Both the position numbers and the translations under genes were made by a program. A model generated the notes under the pieces. That model was given only the letters and a program-made list of their open reading frames with translations, searched no databases and had not been told where the DNA came from. From NCBI RefSeq assembly GCF_050947335.1, contig NW_027474206.1, positions 1 to 64,000 of the forward strand: a stretch of DNA of 64,000 nucleotides, written 5' to 3'. This DNA comes from Megachile rotundata (Eukaryota; Arthropoda; Insecta; Hymenoptera; Megachilidae). Every line of letters starts with the position of its first letter. The stretch's first letter is position 1. Positions 1 through 15,900 of this stretch are shown here, piece by piece.

Positions 1-2889
1 CGTCCTATCGATCATATAAGCATAATATGGCTAATAATATGAGTTAGATTGATAATAATAAGAGTAATGAGTATAGTAATTGTAGTTCTATCGATCATAT
101 CTGCATAGCAGGGCTAATAATATGAGTTAGATTCATATAATAAGAGTAATAAGTATAGTAATTGTCGTTCTATCGATCACATAAGCATAATATGGCTATT
201 AATATGAGTTAGATTGATAATAGTAAGAGTAATAAGTATAGTAATTGTCGTCTATTGATCACATAAGCATAATATGGCTAATAATATGGGTTAGAGTGAT
301 AATGATAAGAGTAATAAGTATAGTAATTGTCGTTCTATCGATCATATAAGCATAATATGGCTAATAATATGAGTTAGATTGATAATAATAAGAGTAATGA
401 GTATAGTAATTGTCGTTCTATCGATCATATAAGCATAATATGGCTAATAATATGAGTTAGATTGATATTAATTAGAGTAATAAGTATAGTAATTGTCGTT
501 CTATTGATTACATAAGCATAATATGGCTAATAATATGAGATAGATTCATAATAATAAGAGTAATAAGTATAGTAATTGTAGTTCTATCGATCATATCTGC
601 ATAATATGGCTAATAATATGAGTTAGATTGATATTAATAAGTGTAATAAGTATAGTAATTGTCGTTCTATCGATCACATAAGCATAATATGGCTAATAAT
701 ATGAGTTAGATTCATAATTATAAGAGTAATAAGTATAGTAATTGTAGTTCTATCGATCATATAAGCATAATATGGCTAATAATATGAGTTAGGTTGATAA
801 TGATAAGAGTAACAAGTACAGTAATTGTCGTTCTATCGAACATATAAGCATAGTATGTCTAATAATATGAATTAGATTGATAATAATAAGAGTAATAAGT
901 ATAGTAATTGTCGTTCTATCGATCATATAAGCATAATATGGCTAATAATATGAGTTAGATTCATAATAATAAGAGTAATAAGTATATTAATTATCGTTCT
1001 ACCGATCAAATAAGCACAATATGGCTAATAATATGAGGTAGATAGATAACAATAAGAGTAAAAATTATAGTAATTGTCGTTCTATCGATCATATAAGCAT
1101 AATATGGCTAATAATATGAGTTAGATTGATATTAATAAGAGTAATGAGTATAGTAATTGTCGTTCTATCGATCATATAAGCATAATATGGCTAATAATAT
1201 GAGTTAGATTGACAATAATAAGAGTAATAAGTATAGTCATTGTCGTTCTATCGATCATATAAGCATAATATGGCTAATAATATGAGTTAGATTGATAATA
1301 ATAAGAGTAATAAGTATAGTAATTGTAGTTCTATCGATCATATCTGCATAATATGGCTAATAATATGAGTTAGATTGATATTAATAAGTGTAATAAGTAT
1401 AGTAATTGTCGTTCTATCGATCACATAAGCATAATATGGCTAATAATATGAGTTAGATTGATAATAATAAGAGAAATAAGTAAAGTAATTGTCGTTCTGT
1501 CGATCATAATTTGCATAATATGATTAATAATATGAGTTAGATTGATAGCAGTGAGTGCAATAAGTATAGAAATTGTCGTCCTATCGATCATATAAGCATA
1601 AATATGGCTAATAATATGAGTTAGATTCATAATAATAAGAGTAATAAGTATATTAATTATCGTTCTACCGATCAAATAAGCACAATATGGCTAATAATAT
1701 GAGTAGATAGATAACAATAAGAGTAAAAATTATAGTAATTGTCGTTCTATCGATCATATAAGCATAATATGGCTAATAATATGAGTTAGATTGATAATAA
1801 TAAGAGTAATGAGTATAGTAATTGTCGTTCTATCGATCATATAAGCATAATATGGCTAATAATATGAGTTAGATTGATAATAATAAGAGTAATAAGTATA
1901 GTCATTGTCGTTCTATCGATCATATAAGCATAATATGGCTAATAATATGAGTTAGATTGATAATAATAAGAGTAATAAGTATAGTAATTGTAGTTCTATC
2001 GATCATATCTGCATAATATGGCTAATAATATGAGTTAGATTGATATTAATAAGTGTAATAAGTATAGTAATTGTCGTTCTATCGATCACATAAGCATAAT
2101 ATGGCTAATAATATGAGTTAGATTGATAATAAGAGTAATTAGTATAGTAATTGTCGTCTATCGATCATATAAGCATAATATGGCTAATAATATGGGTTAG
2201 ATTGATAATGATAAGAGTAATAAGTATAGTAATTGTCGTTCAATCGATCATATTTGCATAATATGGTTAGTAGTATGAGTTAGAATGATAACAGTGAGTG
2301 TAATAAGTATAGTAATTGTCGTTCTGTCGATCATATAAGCATAATATGGCTAATAATATGAGTTAGATTGATAATAATAAGAGTAATAAGTATAGCAATT
2401 GTAGTTCTATCGATCATATTTGCATAATATGGTTAATAATATGAGTTAGATTGATAGCAGTGAGTGTAATAAGTATAGTAATTGTCGCACCATCGATCAT
2501 ATCAGCATAATATGGCTAATAATATGAGTTAGATTGATAATGATAGGAGTAATAAGTATAGTAATTGTCGTTCTATCGATCACATAAGCATAATATGGCT
2601 AATAATACGAGTTAGATTGATAATAATAAGAGTAATAAGTATAGTAATTGTCGTTCTATCGATTATATTTGCATAATATGGTTAGTAGTATGAGTTAGAA
2701 TGATAGCAGTGAGTGTAATAAGTATAGTAACTGTCGTTCTATCGATCACATAAGCATAATATGGCTAATAATACGAGTTAGACTGATAATAATAAGAGAA
2801 ATAAGTATCGTAATTGTCGTTCTATCGATCATATTTGCATAATATGATTATTAATATGAGTTAGATTGATAATAATAAGAGCAATGAGT

Positions 2890-4575
2890 ATAGTCATTAT
2901 CGTTCTATCGATCATATAAGCATAATATGGCTAATAATATGAGTTAGATTGATAATAATAAGAGTAGTAAGTATAGTAATTGTCGTTCTATCGATCATAT
3001 AAGCATAATATGGTTAATAATATGAGTTAGATTGATAATAGTAAGAGTAATGAGTATAGTAGTTGTCGTTCTATCGATCACATAAGCATAATATGGCTAA
3101 TAATATGAGTTAGATTGATAATAATAAGAGTAATAAGTACAGCAATTGTAGTTCTATCGATCATATTTGCATAATATGGTTAATAATATGAGTTAGATTG
3201 ATAGCAGTGAGTGTAATAAGTATAGTAATTGTCGCACCATCGATCATATAAACATAATATGGCTAATAATATGAGTTAGATTGATAATGATAAGAGTAAT
3301 AAGTATAGTAATTGTCGTTCTATCGATCATATATGCATAGTATGTCTAATAATATGAGTTAGATTGATAATAATAAGAGTAATAAGTATAGTAATTGTCG
3401 TTATATCGATCACATAAGCATAATATGGCTAATAACATGAGTTAGATTCATAATAATAAGAGTAATAAGTATAGTAATTGTCGTTCTATCGTTCATATAA
3501 GCATAATATGGCTAATAATATGAGTTAGATTGATAATGATAAGAGTAATAAGTATAGTAACTGTCGTTCTATCGATCACATAAGCATAATATGGCTAATA
3601 ATACGAGTTAGACTGATAATAATAAGAGAAATAAGTATCGTAATTGTCGTTCTATCGATCATATTTGCATAATATGATTATTAATATGAGTTAGATTGAT
3701 AATAATAAGAGTAATAGGTATAGTAATTGTCGTTATATCGATCATATAAGCATAATATGGCTAATAATATGAGTTAGATTGATAATAATAAGAGTAATAA
3801 GTATAGTCATTGTCGTTCTATCGATCATATAAGCATAATATGGCTAATAATATGAGTTAGATTGATAATAATAAGAGTAATAAGTATAGTAATTGTAGTT
3901 CTATCGATCATATCTGCATAATATGGCTAATAATATGAGTTAGATTGATATTAATAAGTGTAATAAGTATAGTAATTGTCGTTCTATCGATCACATAAGC
4001 ATAATATGGCTAATAATATGAGTTAGATTGATAATAATAAGAGTAATTAGTATAGTAATTGTCGTCCTATCGATCATATAAGCATAATATGGCTAATAAT
4101 ATGGGTTAGATTGATAATGATAAGAGTAATAAGTATAGTAATTGTCGTTCAATCGATCATATTTGCATAATATGGTTAGTAGTATGAGTTAGAATGATAA
4201 CAGTGAGTGTAATAAGTATAGTAATTGTCGTTCTGTCGATCATATAAGCATAATATGGCTAATAATATGAGTTAGATTGATAATAATAAGAGTAATAAGT
4301 ATAGCAATTGTAGTTCTATCGATCATATTTGCATAATATGGTTAATAATATGAGTTAGATTGATAGCAGTGAGTGTAATAAGTATAGTAATTGTCGCACC
4401 ATCGATCATATCAGCATAATATGGCTAATAATATGAGTTAGATTGATAATGATAGGAGTAATAAGTATAGTAATTGTCGTTCTATCGATCACATAAGCAT
4501 AATATGGCTAATAATACGAGTTAGATTGATAATAATAAGAGTAATAAGTATAGTAATTGTCGTTCTATCGATCAT
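2890..4575 (+). repeat. Satellite duplication, copy 1 (offset 8134 bp)
   Basis: Block of about 1.68 kb that recurs at about 11024-12705. The rare variant CTATCGTTCATATAAG has its GTTC at 3491 and at 11625, and the GCACCATCGATCATATCAGC variant is at 4396 and 12530. Both pairs are 8134 bp (98 x 83) apart. The GCACC marker also has a nearer relative at 2487, which is 1909 bp (23 x 83) before 4396, showing overlapping generations of duplication. Confidence 0.7.
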
Positions 4576-5499
4576 ATAAGCATAATATGGTTAATAATAT
4601 GAGTTAGATTGATAATAGTAAGAGTAATGAGTATAGTAGTTGTCGTTCTATCGATCACATAAGCATAATATGGCTAATAATATGAGTTAGATTGATAATA
4701 ATAAGAGTAATAAGTACAGCAATTGTAGTTCTATCGATCATATTTGCATAATATGGTTAATAATATGAGTTAGATTGATAGCAGTGAGTGTAATAAGTAT
4801 AGTAATTGTCGCACCATCGATCATATAAACATAATATGGCTAATAATATGAGTTAGATTGATAATGATAAGAGTAATAAGTATAGTAATTGTCGTTCTAT
4901 CGATCATATATGCATAGTATGTCTAATAATATGAGTTAGATTGATAATAATAAGAGTAATAAGTATAGTAATTGTCGTTATATCGATCACATAAGCATAA
5001 TATGGCTAATAACATGAGTTAGATTCATAATAATAAGAGTAATAAGTATAGTAATTGTCGTTCTATCGATCATATAAGCATAATATGGCTAATAATATGA
5101 GTTAGATTGGTAATAATACGAGTAATGAGTATAGTAATTGTCGTTCTATCGATCATATAAGCATAATATGGCTAATAACATGAGTTAGATTCATAATAAT
5201 AAGAGTAATAAGTATAGTAATTGTCGTTCTATCGATTATATTTGCATAATATGGTTAGTAGTATGAGTTAGAATGATAGCAGTGAGTGTAATAAGTATAG
5301 TAACTGTCGTTCTATCGATCACATAAGCATAATATGGCTAATAATACGAGTTAGACTGATAATAATAAGAGAAATAAGTATCGTAATTGTCGTTCTATCG
5401 ATCATATTTGCATAATATGATTATTAATATGAGTTAGATTGATAATAATAAGAGTAATGAGTATAGTCATTATCGTTCTATCGATCATATAAGCATAAT

Positions 5500-8400
5500 A
5501 TGGCTAATAATATGAGTTAGATTGATAATAATAAGAGTAATAAGTATAGTAATTGTCGTTCTATCGATCATATAAGCATAATATGGTTAATAATATGAGT
5601 TAGATTGATAATAGTAAGAGTAATGAGTATAGTAGTTGTCGTTCTATCGATCACATAAGCATAATATGGCTAATAATATGAGTTAGATTGATAATAATAA
5701 GAGTAATAAGTACAGCAATTGTAGTTCTATCGATCATATTTGCATAATATGGTTAATAATATGAGTTAGATTGATAGCAGTGAGTGTAATAAGTATAGTA
5801 ATTGTCGCACCATCGATCATATAAACATAATATGGCTAATAATATGAGTTAGATTGATAATGATAAGAGTAATAAGTATAGTAATTGTCGTTCTATCGAT
5901 CATATATGCATAGTATGTCTAATAATATGAGTTAGATTGATAATAATAAGAGTAATAAGTATAGTAATTGTCGTTATATCGATCACATAAGCATAATATG
6001 GCTAATAACATGAGTTAGATTCATAATAATAAGAGTAATAAGTATAGTAATTGTCGTTCTATCGATCATATAAGCATAATATGGCTAATAATATGAGTTA
6101 GATTGGTAATAATACGAGTAATGAGTATAGTAATTGTCGTTCTATCGATCATATAAGCATAATATGGCTAATAACATGAGTTAGATTCATAATAATAAGA
6201 GTAATAAGTATAGTAATTGTCGTTCTATCGATCATATAAGCATAATATGGCTAATAATATGAGTTAGATTCATAATAATAAGAGTAATAAGTATATTAAT
6301 TATCGTTCTACCGATCAAATAAGCACAATATGGCTAATAATATGAGGTAGATAGATAACAATAAGAGTAAAAATTATAGTAATTGTCGTTCTATCGATCA
6401 TATAAGCATAATATGGCTAATAATATGAGTTAGATTGATAATAATAAGAGTAATGAGTATAGTAATTGTCGTTCTATCGATCATATAAGCATAATATGGC
6501 TAATAATATGAGTTAGATTGACAATAATAAGAGTAATAAGTATAGTCATTGTCGTTCTATCGATCATATAAGCATAATATGGCTAATAATATGAGTTAGA
6601 TTGATAATAATAAGAGTAATAAGTATAGTAATTGTAGTTCTATCGATCATATCTGCATAATATGGCTAATAATATGAGTTAGATTGATATTAATAAGTGT
6701 AATAAGTATAGTAATTGTCGTTCTATCGATCACATAAGCATAATATGGCTAATAATATGAGTTAGATTGATAATAATAAGAGTAATAGGTATAGTAATTG
6801 TCGTTATATCGATCACATAAGCATAATATGGCTAATAATATGAGTTAGATTGATAATAATAAGAGAAATAAGTAAAGTAATTGTCGTTCTGTCGATCATA
6901 TTTGCATAATATGATTCATAATATGAGTTACATTGATAGCAGTGAGTGCAATAAGTATAGAAATTGTCGTCCTATCGATCATATAAGCATAATATGGCTA
7001 ATAATATGAGTTAGCTTGATAATGATAAGAGTAACAAGTACAGTAATTGTCGTTCTATCGGACATATAAGCATAGTATGTCTAATAATATGAATTAGATT
7101 GATAATAATAAGAGTAATAAGTATAGTAATTGTCGTTCTATCGATCATATAAGCATAATATGGCTAATAATATGAGTTAGATTCATAATAATAAGAGTAA
7201 TAAGTATATTAATTATCGTTCTACCGATCAAATAAGCACAATATGGCTAATAATATGAGGTAGATAGATAACAATAAGAGTAAAAATTATAGTAATTGTC
7301 GTTCTATCGATCATATAAGCATAATATGGCTAATAATATGAGTTAGATTGATAATAATAAGAGTAATAAGTATAGTAATTGTCGTTCTATCGATCATATA
7401 AGCATAATATGGTTAATAATATGAGTTAGATTGATAATAGTAAGAGTAATGAGTATAGTAGTTGTCGTTCTATCGATCACATAAGCATAATATGGCTAAT
7501 AATATGAGTTAGATTGATAATAATAAGAGTAATAAGTACAGCAATTGTAGTTCTATCGATCATATTTGCATAATATGGTTAATAATATGAGTTAGATTGA
7601 TAGCAGTGAGTGTAATAAGTATAGTAATTGTCGCACCATCGATCATATAAACATAATATGGCTAATAATATGAGTTAGATTGATAATGATAAGAGTAATA
7701 AGTATAGTAATTGTCGTTCTATCGATCATATATGCATAGTATGTCTAATAATATGAGTTAGATTGATAATAATAAGAGTAATAAGTATAGTAATTGTCGT
7801 TATATCGATCACATAAGCATAATATGGCTAATAACATGAGTTAGATTCATAATAATAAGAGTAATAAGTATAGTAATTGTCGTTCTATCGATCATATAAG
7901 CATAATATGGCTAATAATATGAGTTAGATTGGTAATAATACGAGTAATGAGTATAGTAATTGTCGTTCTATCGATCATATAAGCATAATATGGCTAATAA
8001 CATGAGTTAGATTCATAATAATAAGAGTAATAAGTATAGTAATTGTCGTTCTATCGATCATATAAGCATAATATGGCTAATAATATGAGTTAGATTCATA
8101 ATAATAAGAGTAATAAGTATATTAATTATCGTTCTACCGATCAAATAAGCACAATATGGCTAATAATATGAGGTAGATAGATAACAATAAGAGTAAAAAT
8201 TATAGTAATTGTCGTTCTATCGATCATATAAGCATAATATGGCTAATAATATGAGTTAGATTGATAATAATAAGAGTAATGAGTATAGTAATTGTCGTTC
8301 TATCGATCATATAAGCATAATATGGCTAATAATATGAGTTAGATTGACAATAATAAGAGTAATAAGTATAGTCATTGTCGTTCTATCGATCATATAAGCA

Positions 8401-9151
8401 TAATATGGCTAATAATATGAGTTAGATTGATAATAATAAGAGTAATAAGTATAGTAATTGTAGTTCTATCGATCATATCTGCATAATATGGCTAATAATA
8501 TGAGTTAGATTGATATTAATAAGTGTAATAAGTATAGTAATTGTCGTTCTATCGATCACATAAGCATAATATGGCTAATAATATGAGTTAGATTGATAAT
8601 AATAAGAGTAATAGGTATAGTAATTGTCGTTATATCGATCACATAAGCATAATATGGCTAATAATATGAGTTAGATTGATAATAATAAGAGAAATAAGTA
8701 AAGTAATTGTCGTTCTGTCGATCATATTTGCATAATATGATTCATAATATGAGTTAGATTGATAGCAGTGAGTGCAATAAGTATAGAAATTGTCGTCCTA
8801 TCGATCATATAAGCATAATATGGCTAATAATATGAGTTAGCTTGATAATGATAAGAGTAACAAGTACAGTAATTGTCGTTCTATCGGACATATAAGCATA
8901 GTATGTCTAATAATATGAATTAGATTGATAATAATAAGAGTAATAAGTATAGTAATTGTCGTTCTATCGATCATATAAGCATAATATGGCTAATAATATG
9001 AGTTAGATTCATAATAATAAGAGTAATAAGTATATTAATTATCGTTCTACCGATCAAATAAGCACAATATGGCTAATAATATGAGGTAGATAGATAACAA
9101 TAAGAGTAAAAATTATAGTAATTGTCGTTCTATCGATCATATAAGCATAAT
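5500..9151 (+). repeat. Tandem higher-order repeat, two 1826-bp units (22 monomers)
   Basis: Units about 5500-7325 and 7326-9151; limits are approximate because they lie in sequence shared by all monomers. Paired markers: GGTTAATAATATGAG at 5585 and 7411; GAGGTAGATAGATAAC at 6344 and 8170; the variant AGCTTGATAATGATAAG with its AAT at 7021 and 8847. Every pair is 1826 bp apart, which is 22 x 83. The units are nearly identical; one difference is C at 6931 against G at 8757. Parts of the unit recur near 13000-14800. Confidence 0.8.
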
Positions 9152-10965
9152 ATGGCTAATAATATGAGTTAGATTGATAATAATAAGAGTAATGAGTATA
9201 GTAATTCTCGTTCTATCGATCATATAAGCATAATATGGCTAATAATATGAGTTAGATTGATAATAATAAGAGTAATAAGTATAGTCATTGTCGTTCTATC
9301 GATCATATAAGCATAATATGGCTAATAATATGAGTTAGATTGATAATAATAAGAGTAATAAGTATAGTAATTGTAGTTCTATCGATCATATCTGCATAAT
9401 ATGGCTAATAATATGAGTTAGATTGATATTAATAAGTGTAATAAGTATAGTAATTGTCGTTCTATCGATCACATAAGCATAATATGGCTAATAATATGAG
9501 TTAGATTGATAATAATAAGAGTAATTAGTATAGTAATTGTCGTCCTATCGATCATATAAGCATAATATGGCTAATAATATGGGTTAGATTGATAATGATA
9601 AGAGTAATAAGTATAGTAATTGTCGTTCAATCGATCATATTTGCATAATATGGTTAGTAGTATGAGTTAGAATGATAACAGTGAGTGTAATAAGTATAGT
9701 AATTGTCGTTCTATCGATCATATAAGCATAATATGGCTAATAATATGAGTTAGATTGATAATAATAAGAGTAATAAGTATAGTAATTGTCGTTCTATCGA
9801 TCATATAAGCATAATATTGTTAATAATATGAGTTAGATTGATAATAGTAAGAGTAATGAGTATAGTAGTTGTCGTTCTATCGATCACATAAGCATAATAT
9901 GGCTAATAATATGAGTTAGATTGATAATAATAAGAGTAATAAGTACAGCAATTGTAGTTCTATCGATCATATTTGCATAATATGGTTAATAATATGAGTT
10001 AGATTGATAGCAGTGAGTGTAATAAGTATAGTAATTGTCGCACCATCGATCATATAAACATAATATGGCTAATAATATGAGTTAGATTGATAATGATAAG
10101 AGTAATAAGTATAGTAATTGTCGTTCTATCGATCATATATGCATAGTATGTCTAATAATATGAGTTAGATTGATAATAATAAGAGTAATAAGTATAGTAA
10201 TTGTCGTTATATCGATCACATAAGCATAATATGGCTAATAATATGAGTTAGATTGATAATAATAAGAGAAATAAGTATAGTAATTGTCGTTCTATCGATC
10301 ACATAAGCATAATATGGCTAATAATACGAGTTAGATTGATAATAATAAGAGTAATAAGTATAGTAATTGTCGTTCTATCGATCATATAAGCATAATATGG
10401 CTAATAATATGAGTTAGTTTGATAATGATAAGAGAAATGTGCATAGTAATTGTCGGTCTATCGATCATATAAGCATGATATGGCTAATAATATGAGTTAG
10501 ATTGATAATGTTAAGAGTAATAAGTATAGTAATTGTCGTCCTATCGATCATATAAGCATGATATGGCTAATAATATGAGTTAGATTGATAATGATAAGAG
10601 TAATAAGTATAGTAATTGTCGTTCTATCGATCATATAAGCATAATATGGCTAATAACATGAGTTAGATTCATAATAATAAGAGTAATAAGTATAGTAATT
10701 GTCGTTCTATCGATCATATAAGCATAATATGGCTAATAATATGAGTTAGATTGGTAATAATAAGAGTAATGAGTATAGTAATTGTCGTTCTATCGATCAT
10801 ATAAGCATAATATGGCTAATAATATGAGTTAGATTGATAATAATAAGAGTAATAAGTATAGTCATTGTCGTTCTATCGATCATATAAGCATAATATGGCT
10901 AATAATATGAGTTAGATTGATAATAATAAGAGTAATAGGTATAGTAATTGTAGTTCTATCGATCA
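7330..10965 (+). repeat. Long satellite duplication, copy 1 (offset 5644 bp)
   Basis: This block of about 3.6 kb recurs at about 12975-16609. Markers 5644 bp (68 x 83) apart: GGTTAATAATATGAG at 7411 and 13055; GAGGTAGATAGATAAC at 8170 and 13814; AGCTTGATAATGATAAG (AAT at 8847 and 14491); GTTTGATAATGATAAGAG at 10417 and 16061. The match ends near 10965 against 16609, where ATATAAGC in copy 1 faces ATATCTGC in copy 2. Confidence 0.75.
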
Positions 10966-11023
10966 TATAAGCATAATATGGCTAATAATATGAGTTAGTT
11001 TGATAATGATAAGAGAAATGTGC

Positions 11024-12705
11024 ATAGTCATTATCGTTCTATCGATCATATAAGCATAATATGGCTAATAATATGAGTTAGATTGATAATAATAAGAGTA
11101 GTAAGTATAGTAATTGTCGTTCTATCGATCATATAAGCATAATATGGTTAATAATATGAGTTAGATTGATAATAGTAAGAGTAATGAGTATAGTAGTTGT
11201 CGTTCTATCGATCACATAAGCATAATATGGCTAATAATATGAGTTAGATTGATAATAATAAGAGTAATAAGTACAGCAATTGTAGTTCTATCGATCATAT
11301 TTGCATAATATGGTTAATAATATGAGTTAGATTGATAGCAGTGAGTGTAATAAGTATAGTAATTGTCGCACCATCGATCATATAAACATAATATGGCTAA
11401 TAATATGAGTTAGATTGATAATGATAAGAGTAATAAGTATAGTAATTGTCGTTCTATCGATCATATATGCATAGTATGTCTAATAATATGAGTTAGATTG
11501 ATAATAATAAGAGTAATAAGTATAGTAATTGTCGTTATATCGATCACATAAGCATAATATGGCTAATAACATGAGTTAGATTCATAATAATAAGAGTAAT
11601 AAGTATAGTAATTGTCGTTCTATCGTTCATATAAGCATAATATGGCTAATAATATGAGTTAGATTGATAATGATAAGAGTAATAAGTATAGTAACTGTCG
11701 TTCTATCGATCACATAAGCATAATATGGCTAATAATACGAGTTAGACTGATAATAATAAGAGAAATAAGTATCGTAATTGTCGTTCTATCGATCATATTT
11801 GCATAATATGATTATTAATATGAGTTAGATTGATAATAATAAGAGTAATAGGTATAGTAATTGTCGTTATATCGATCATATAAGCATAATATGGCTAATA
11901 ATATGAGTTAGATTGATAATAATAAGAGTAATAAGTATAGTCATTGTCGTTCTATCGATCATATAAGCATAATATGGCTAATAATATGAGTTAGATTGAT
12001 AATAATAAGAGTAATAAGTATAGTAATTGTAGTTCTATCGATCATATCTGCATAATATGGCTAATAATATGAGTTAGATTGATATTAATAAGTGTAATAA
12101 GTATAGTAATTGTCGTTCTATCGATCACATAAGCATAATATGGCTAATAATATGAGTTAGATTGATAATAATAAGAGTAATTAGTATAGTAATTGTCGTC
12201 CTATCGATCATATAAGCATAATATGGCTAATAATATGGGTTAGATTGATAATGATAAGAGTAATAAGTATAGTAATTGTCGTTCAATCGATCATATTTGC
12301 ATAATATGGTTAGTAGTATGAGTTAGAATGATAACAGTGAGTGTAATAAGTATAGTAATTGTCGTTCTGTCGATCATATAAGCATAATATGGCTAATAAT
12401 ATGAGTTAGATTGATAATAATAAGAGTAATAAGTATAGCAATTGTAGTTCTATCGATCATATTTGCATAATATGGTTAATAATATGAGTTAGATTGATAG
12501 CAGTGAGTGTAATAAGTATAGTAATTGTCGCACCATCGATCATATCAGCATAATATGGCTAATAATATGAGTTAGATTGATAATGATAGGAGTAATAAGT
12601 ATAGTAATTGTCGTTCTATCGATCACATAAGCATAATATGGCTAATAATACGAGTTAGATTGATAATAATAAGAGTAATAAGTATAGTAATTGTCGTTCT
12701 ATCGA
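11024..12705 (+). repeat. Satellite duplication, copy 2 (offset 8134 bp)
   Basis: Counterpart of about 2890-4575. It begins inside a monomer that joins the ATGTGCATAG variant to GTCATTATCG, which looks like the breakpoint of the exchange that placed it between the two copies of the 3.6-kb block. It ends near 12705, where GATTATATTTGC replaces the GATCATATAAGC of copy 1. Confidence 0.65.
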
Positions 12706-12974
12706 TTATATTTGCATAATATGGTTAGTAGTATGAGTTAGAATGATAGCAGTGAGTGTAATAAGTATAGTAACTGTCGTTCTATCGATCACATAAGCAT
12801 AATATGGCTAATAATACGAGTTAGACTGATAATAATAAGAGAAATAAGTATCGTAATTGTCGTTCTATCGATCATATTTGCATAATATGATTATTAATAT
12901 GAGTTAGATTGATAATAATAAGAGTAATGAGTATAGTCATTATCGTTCTATCGATCATATAAGCATAATATGGC

Positions 12975-15900
12975 TAATAATATGAGTTAGATTGATAATA
13001 ATAAGAGTAATAAGTATAGTAATTGTCGTTCTATCGATCATATAAGCATAATATGGTTAATAATATGAGTTAGATTGATAATAGTAAGAGTAATGAGTAT
13101 AGTAGTTGTCGTTCTATCGATCACATAAGCATAATATGGCTAATAATATGAGTTAGATTGATAATAATAAGAGTAATAAGTACAGCAATTGTAGTTCTAT
13201 CGATCATATTTGCATAATATGGTTAATAATATGAGTTAGATTGATAGCAGTGAGTGTAATAAGTATAGTAATTGTCGCACCATCGATCATATAAACATAA
13301 TATGGCTAATAATATGAGTTAGATTGATAATGATAAGAGTAATAAGTATAGTAATTGTCGTTCTATTGATCATATATGCATAGTATGTCTAATAATATGA
13401 GTTAGATTGATAATAATAAGAGTAATAAGTATAGTAATTGTCGTTATATCGATCACATAAGCCTAATATGGCTAATAACATGAGTTAGATTCATAATAAT
13501 AAGAGTAATAAGTATAGTAATTGTCGTTCTATCGATCATATAAGCATAATATGGCTAATAATATGAGTTAGATTGGTAATAATACGAGTAATGAGTATAG
13601 TAATTGTCGTTCTATCGATCATATAAGCATAATATGGCTAATAACATGAGTTAGATTCATAATAATAAGAGTAATAAGTATAGTAATTGTCGTTCTATCG
13701 ATCATATAAGCATAATATGGCTAATAATATGAGTTAGATTCATAATAATAAGAGTAATAAGTATATTAATTATCGTTCTACCGATCAAATAAGCACAATA
13801 TGGCTAATAATATGAGGTAGATAGATAACAATAAGAGTAAAAATTATAGTAATTGTCGTTCTATCGATCATATAAGCATAATATGGCTAATAATATGAGT
13901 TAGATTGATAATAATAAGAGTAATGAGTATAGTAATTGTCGTTCTATCGATCATATAAGCATAATATGGCTAATAATATGAGTTAGATTGACAATAATAA
14001 GAGTGATAAGTATAGTCATTGTCGTTCTATCGATCATATAAGCATAATATGGCTAATAATATGAGTTAGATTGATAATAATAAGAGTAATAAGTATAGTA
14101 ATTGTAGTTCTATCGATCATATCTGCATAATATGGCTAATAATATGAGTTAGATTGATATTAATAAGTGTAATAAGTATAGTAATTGTCGTTCTATCGAT
14201 CACATAAGCATAATATGGCTAATAATATGAGTTAGATTGATAATAATAAGAGTAATAGGTATAGTAATTGTCGTTATATCGATCACATAAGCATAATATG
14301 GCTAATAATATGAGTTAGATTGATAATAATAAGAGAAATAAGTAAAGTAATTGTCGTTCTGTCGATCATATTTGCATAATATGATTCATAATATGAGTTA
14401 GATTGATAGCAGTGAGTGCAATAAGTATAGAAATTGTCGTCCTATCGATCATATAAGCATAATATGGCTAATAATATGAGTTAGCTTGATAATGATAAGA
14501 GTAACAAGTACAGTAATTGTCGTTCTATCGGACATATAAGCATAGTATGTCTAATAATATGAATTAGATTGATAATAATAAGAGTAATAAGTATAGTAAT
14601 TGTCGTTCTATCGATCATATAAGCATAATATGGCTAATAATATGAGTTAGATTCATAATAATAAGAGTAATAAGTATATTAATTATCGTTCTACCGATCA
14701 AATAAGCACAATATGGCTAATAATATGAGGTAGATAGATAACAATAAGAGTAAAAATTATAGTAATTGTCGTTCTATCGATCATATAAGCATAATATGGC
14801 TAATAATATGAGTTAGATTGATAATAATAAGAGTAATGAGTATAGTAATTGTCGTTCTATCGATCATATAAGCATAATATGGCTAATAATATGAGTTAGA
14901 TTGATAATAATAAGAGTAATAAGTATAGTCATTGTCGTTCTATCGATCATATAAGCATAATATGGCTAATAATATGAGTTAGATTGATAATAATAAGAGT
15001 AATAAGTATAGTAATTGTAGTTCTATCGATCATATCTGCATAATATGGCTAATAATATGAGTTAGATTGATATTAATAAGTGTAATAAGTATAGTAATTG
15101 TCGTTCTATCGATCACATAAGCATAATATGGCTAATAATATGAGTTAGATTGATAATAATAAGAGTAATTAGTATAGTAATTGTCGTCCTATCGATCATA
15201 TAAGCATAATATGGCTAATAATATGGGTTAGATTGATAATGATAAGAGTAATAAGTATAGTAATTGTCGTTCAATCGATCATATTTGCATAATATGGTTA
15301 GTAGTATGAGTTAGAATGATAACAGTGAGTGTAATAAGTATAGTAATTGTCGTTCTATCGATCATATAAGCATAATATGGCTAATAATATGAGTTAGATT
15401 GATAATAATAAGAGTAATAAGTATAGTAATTGTCGTTCTATCGATCATATAAGCATAATATTGTTAATAATATGAGTTAGATTGATAATAGTAAGAGTAA
15501 TGAGTATAGTAGTTGTCGTTCTATCGATCACATAAGCATAATATGGCTAATAATATGAGTTAGATTGATAATAATAAGAGTAATAAGTACAGCAATTGTA
15601 GTTCTATCGATCATATTTGCATAATATGGTTAATAATATGAGTTAGATTGATAGCAGTGAGTGTAATAAGTATAGTAATTGTCGCACCATCGATCATATA
15701 AACATAATATGGCTAATAATATGAGTTAGATTGATAATGATAAGAGTAATAAGTATAGTAATTGTCGTTCTATCGATCATATATGCATAGTATGTCTAAT
15801 AATATGAGTTAGATTGATAATAATAAGAGTAATAAGTATAGTAATTGTCGTTATATCGATCACATAAGCATAATATGGCTAATAATATGAGTTAGATTGA

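Noticed and set aside
1421..1675. Open frame of 84 codons on the - strand in the satellite
   Set aside because: It is three repeats of the monomer kept open only by 1-bp indels at about 1509 and 1597; the peptide is repetitive and of satellite composition.
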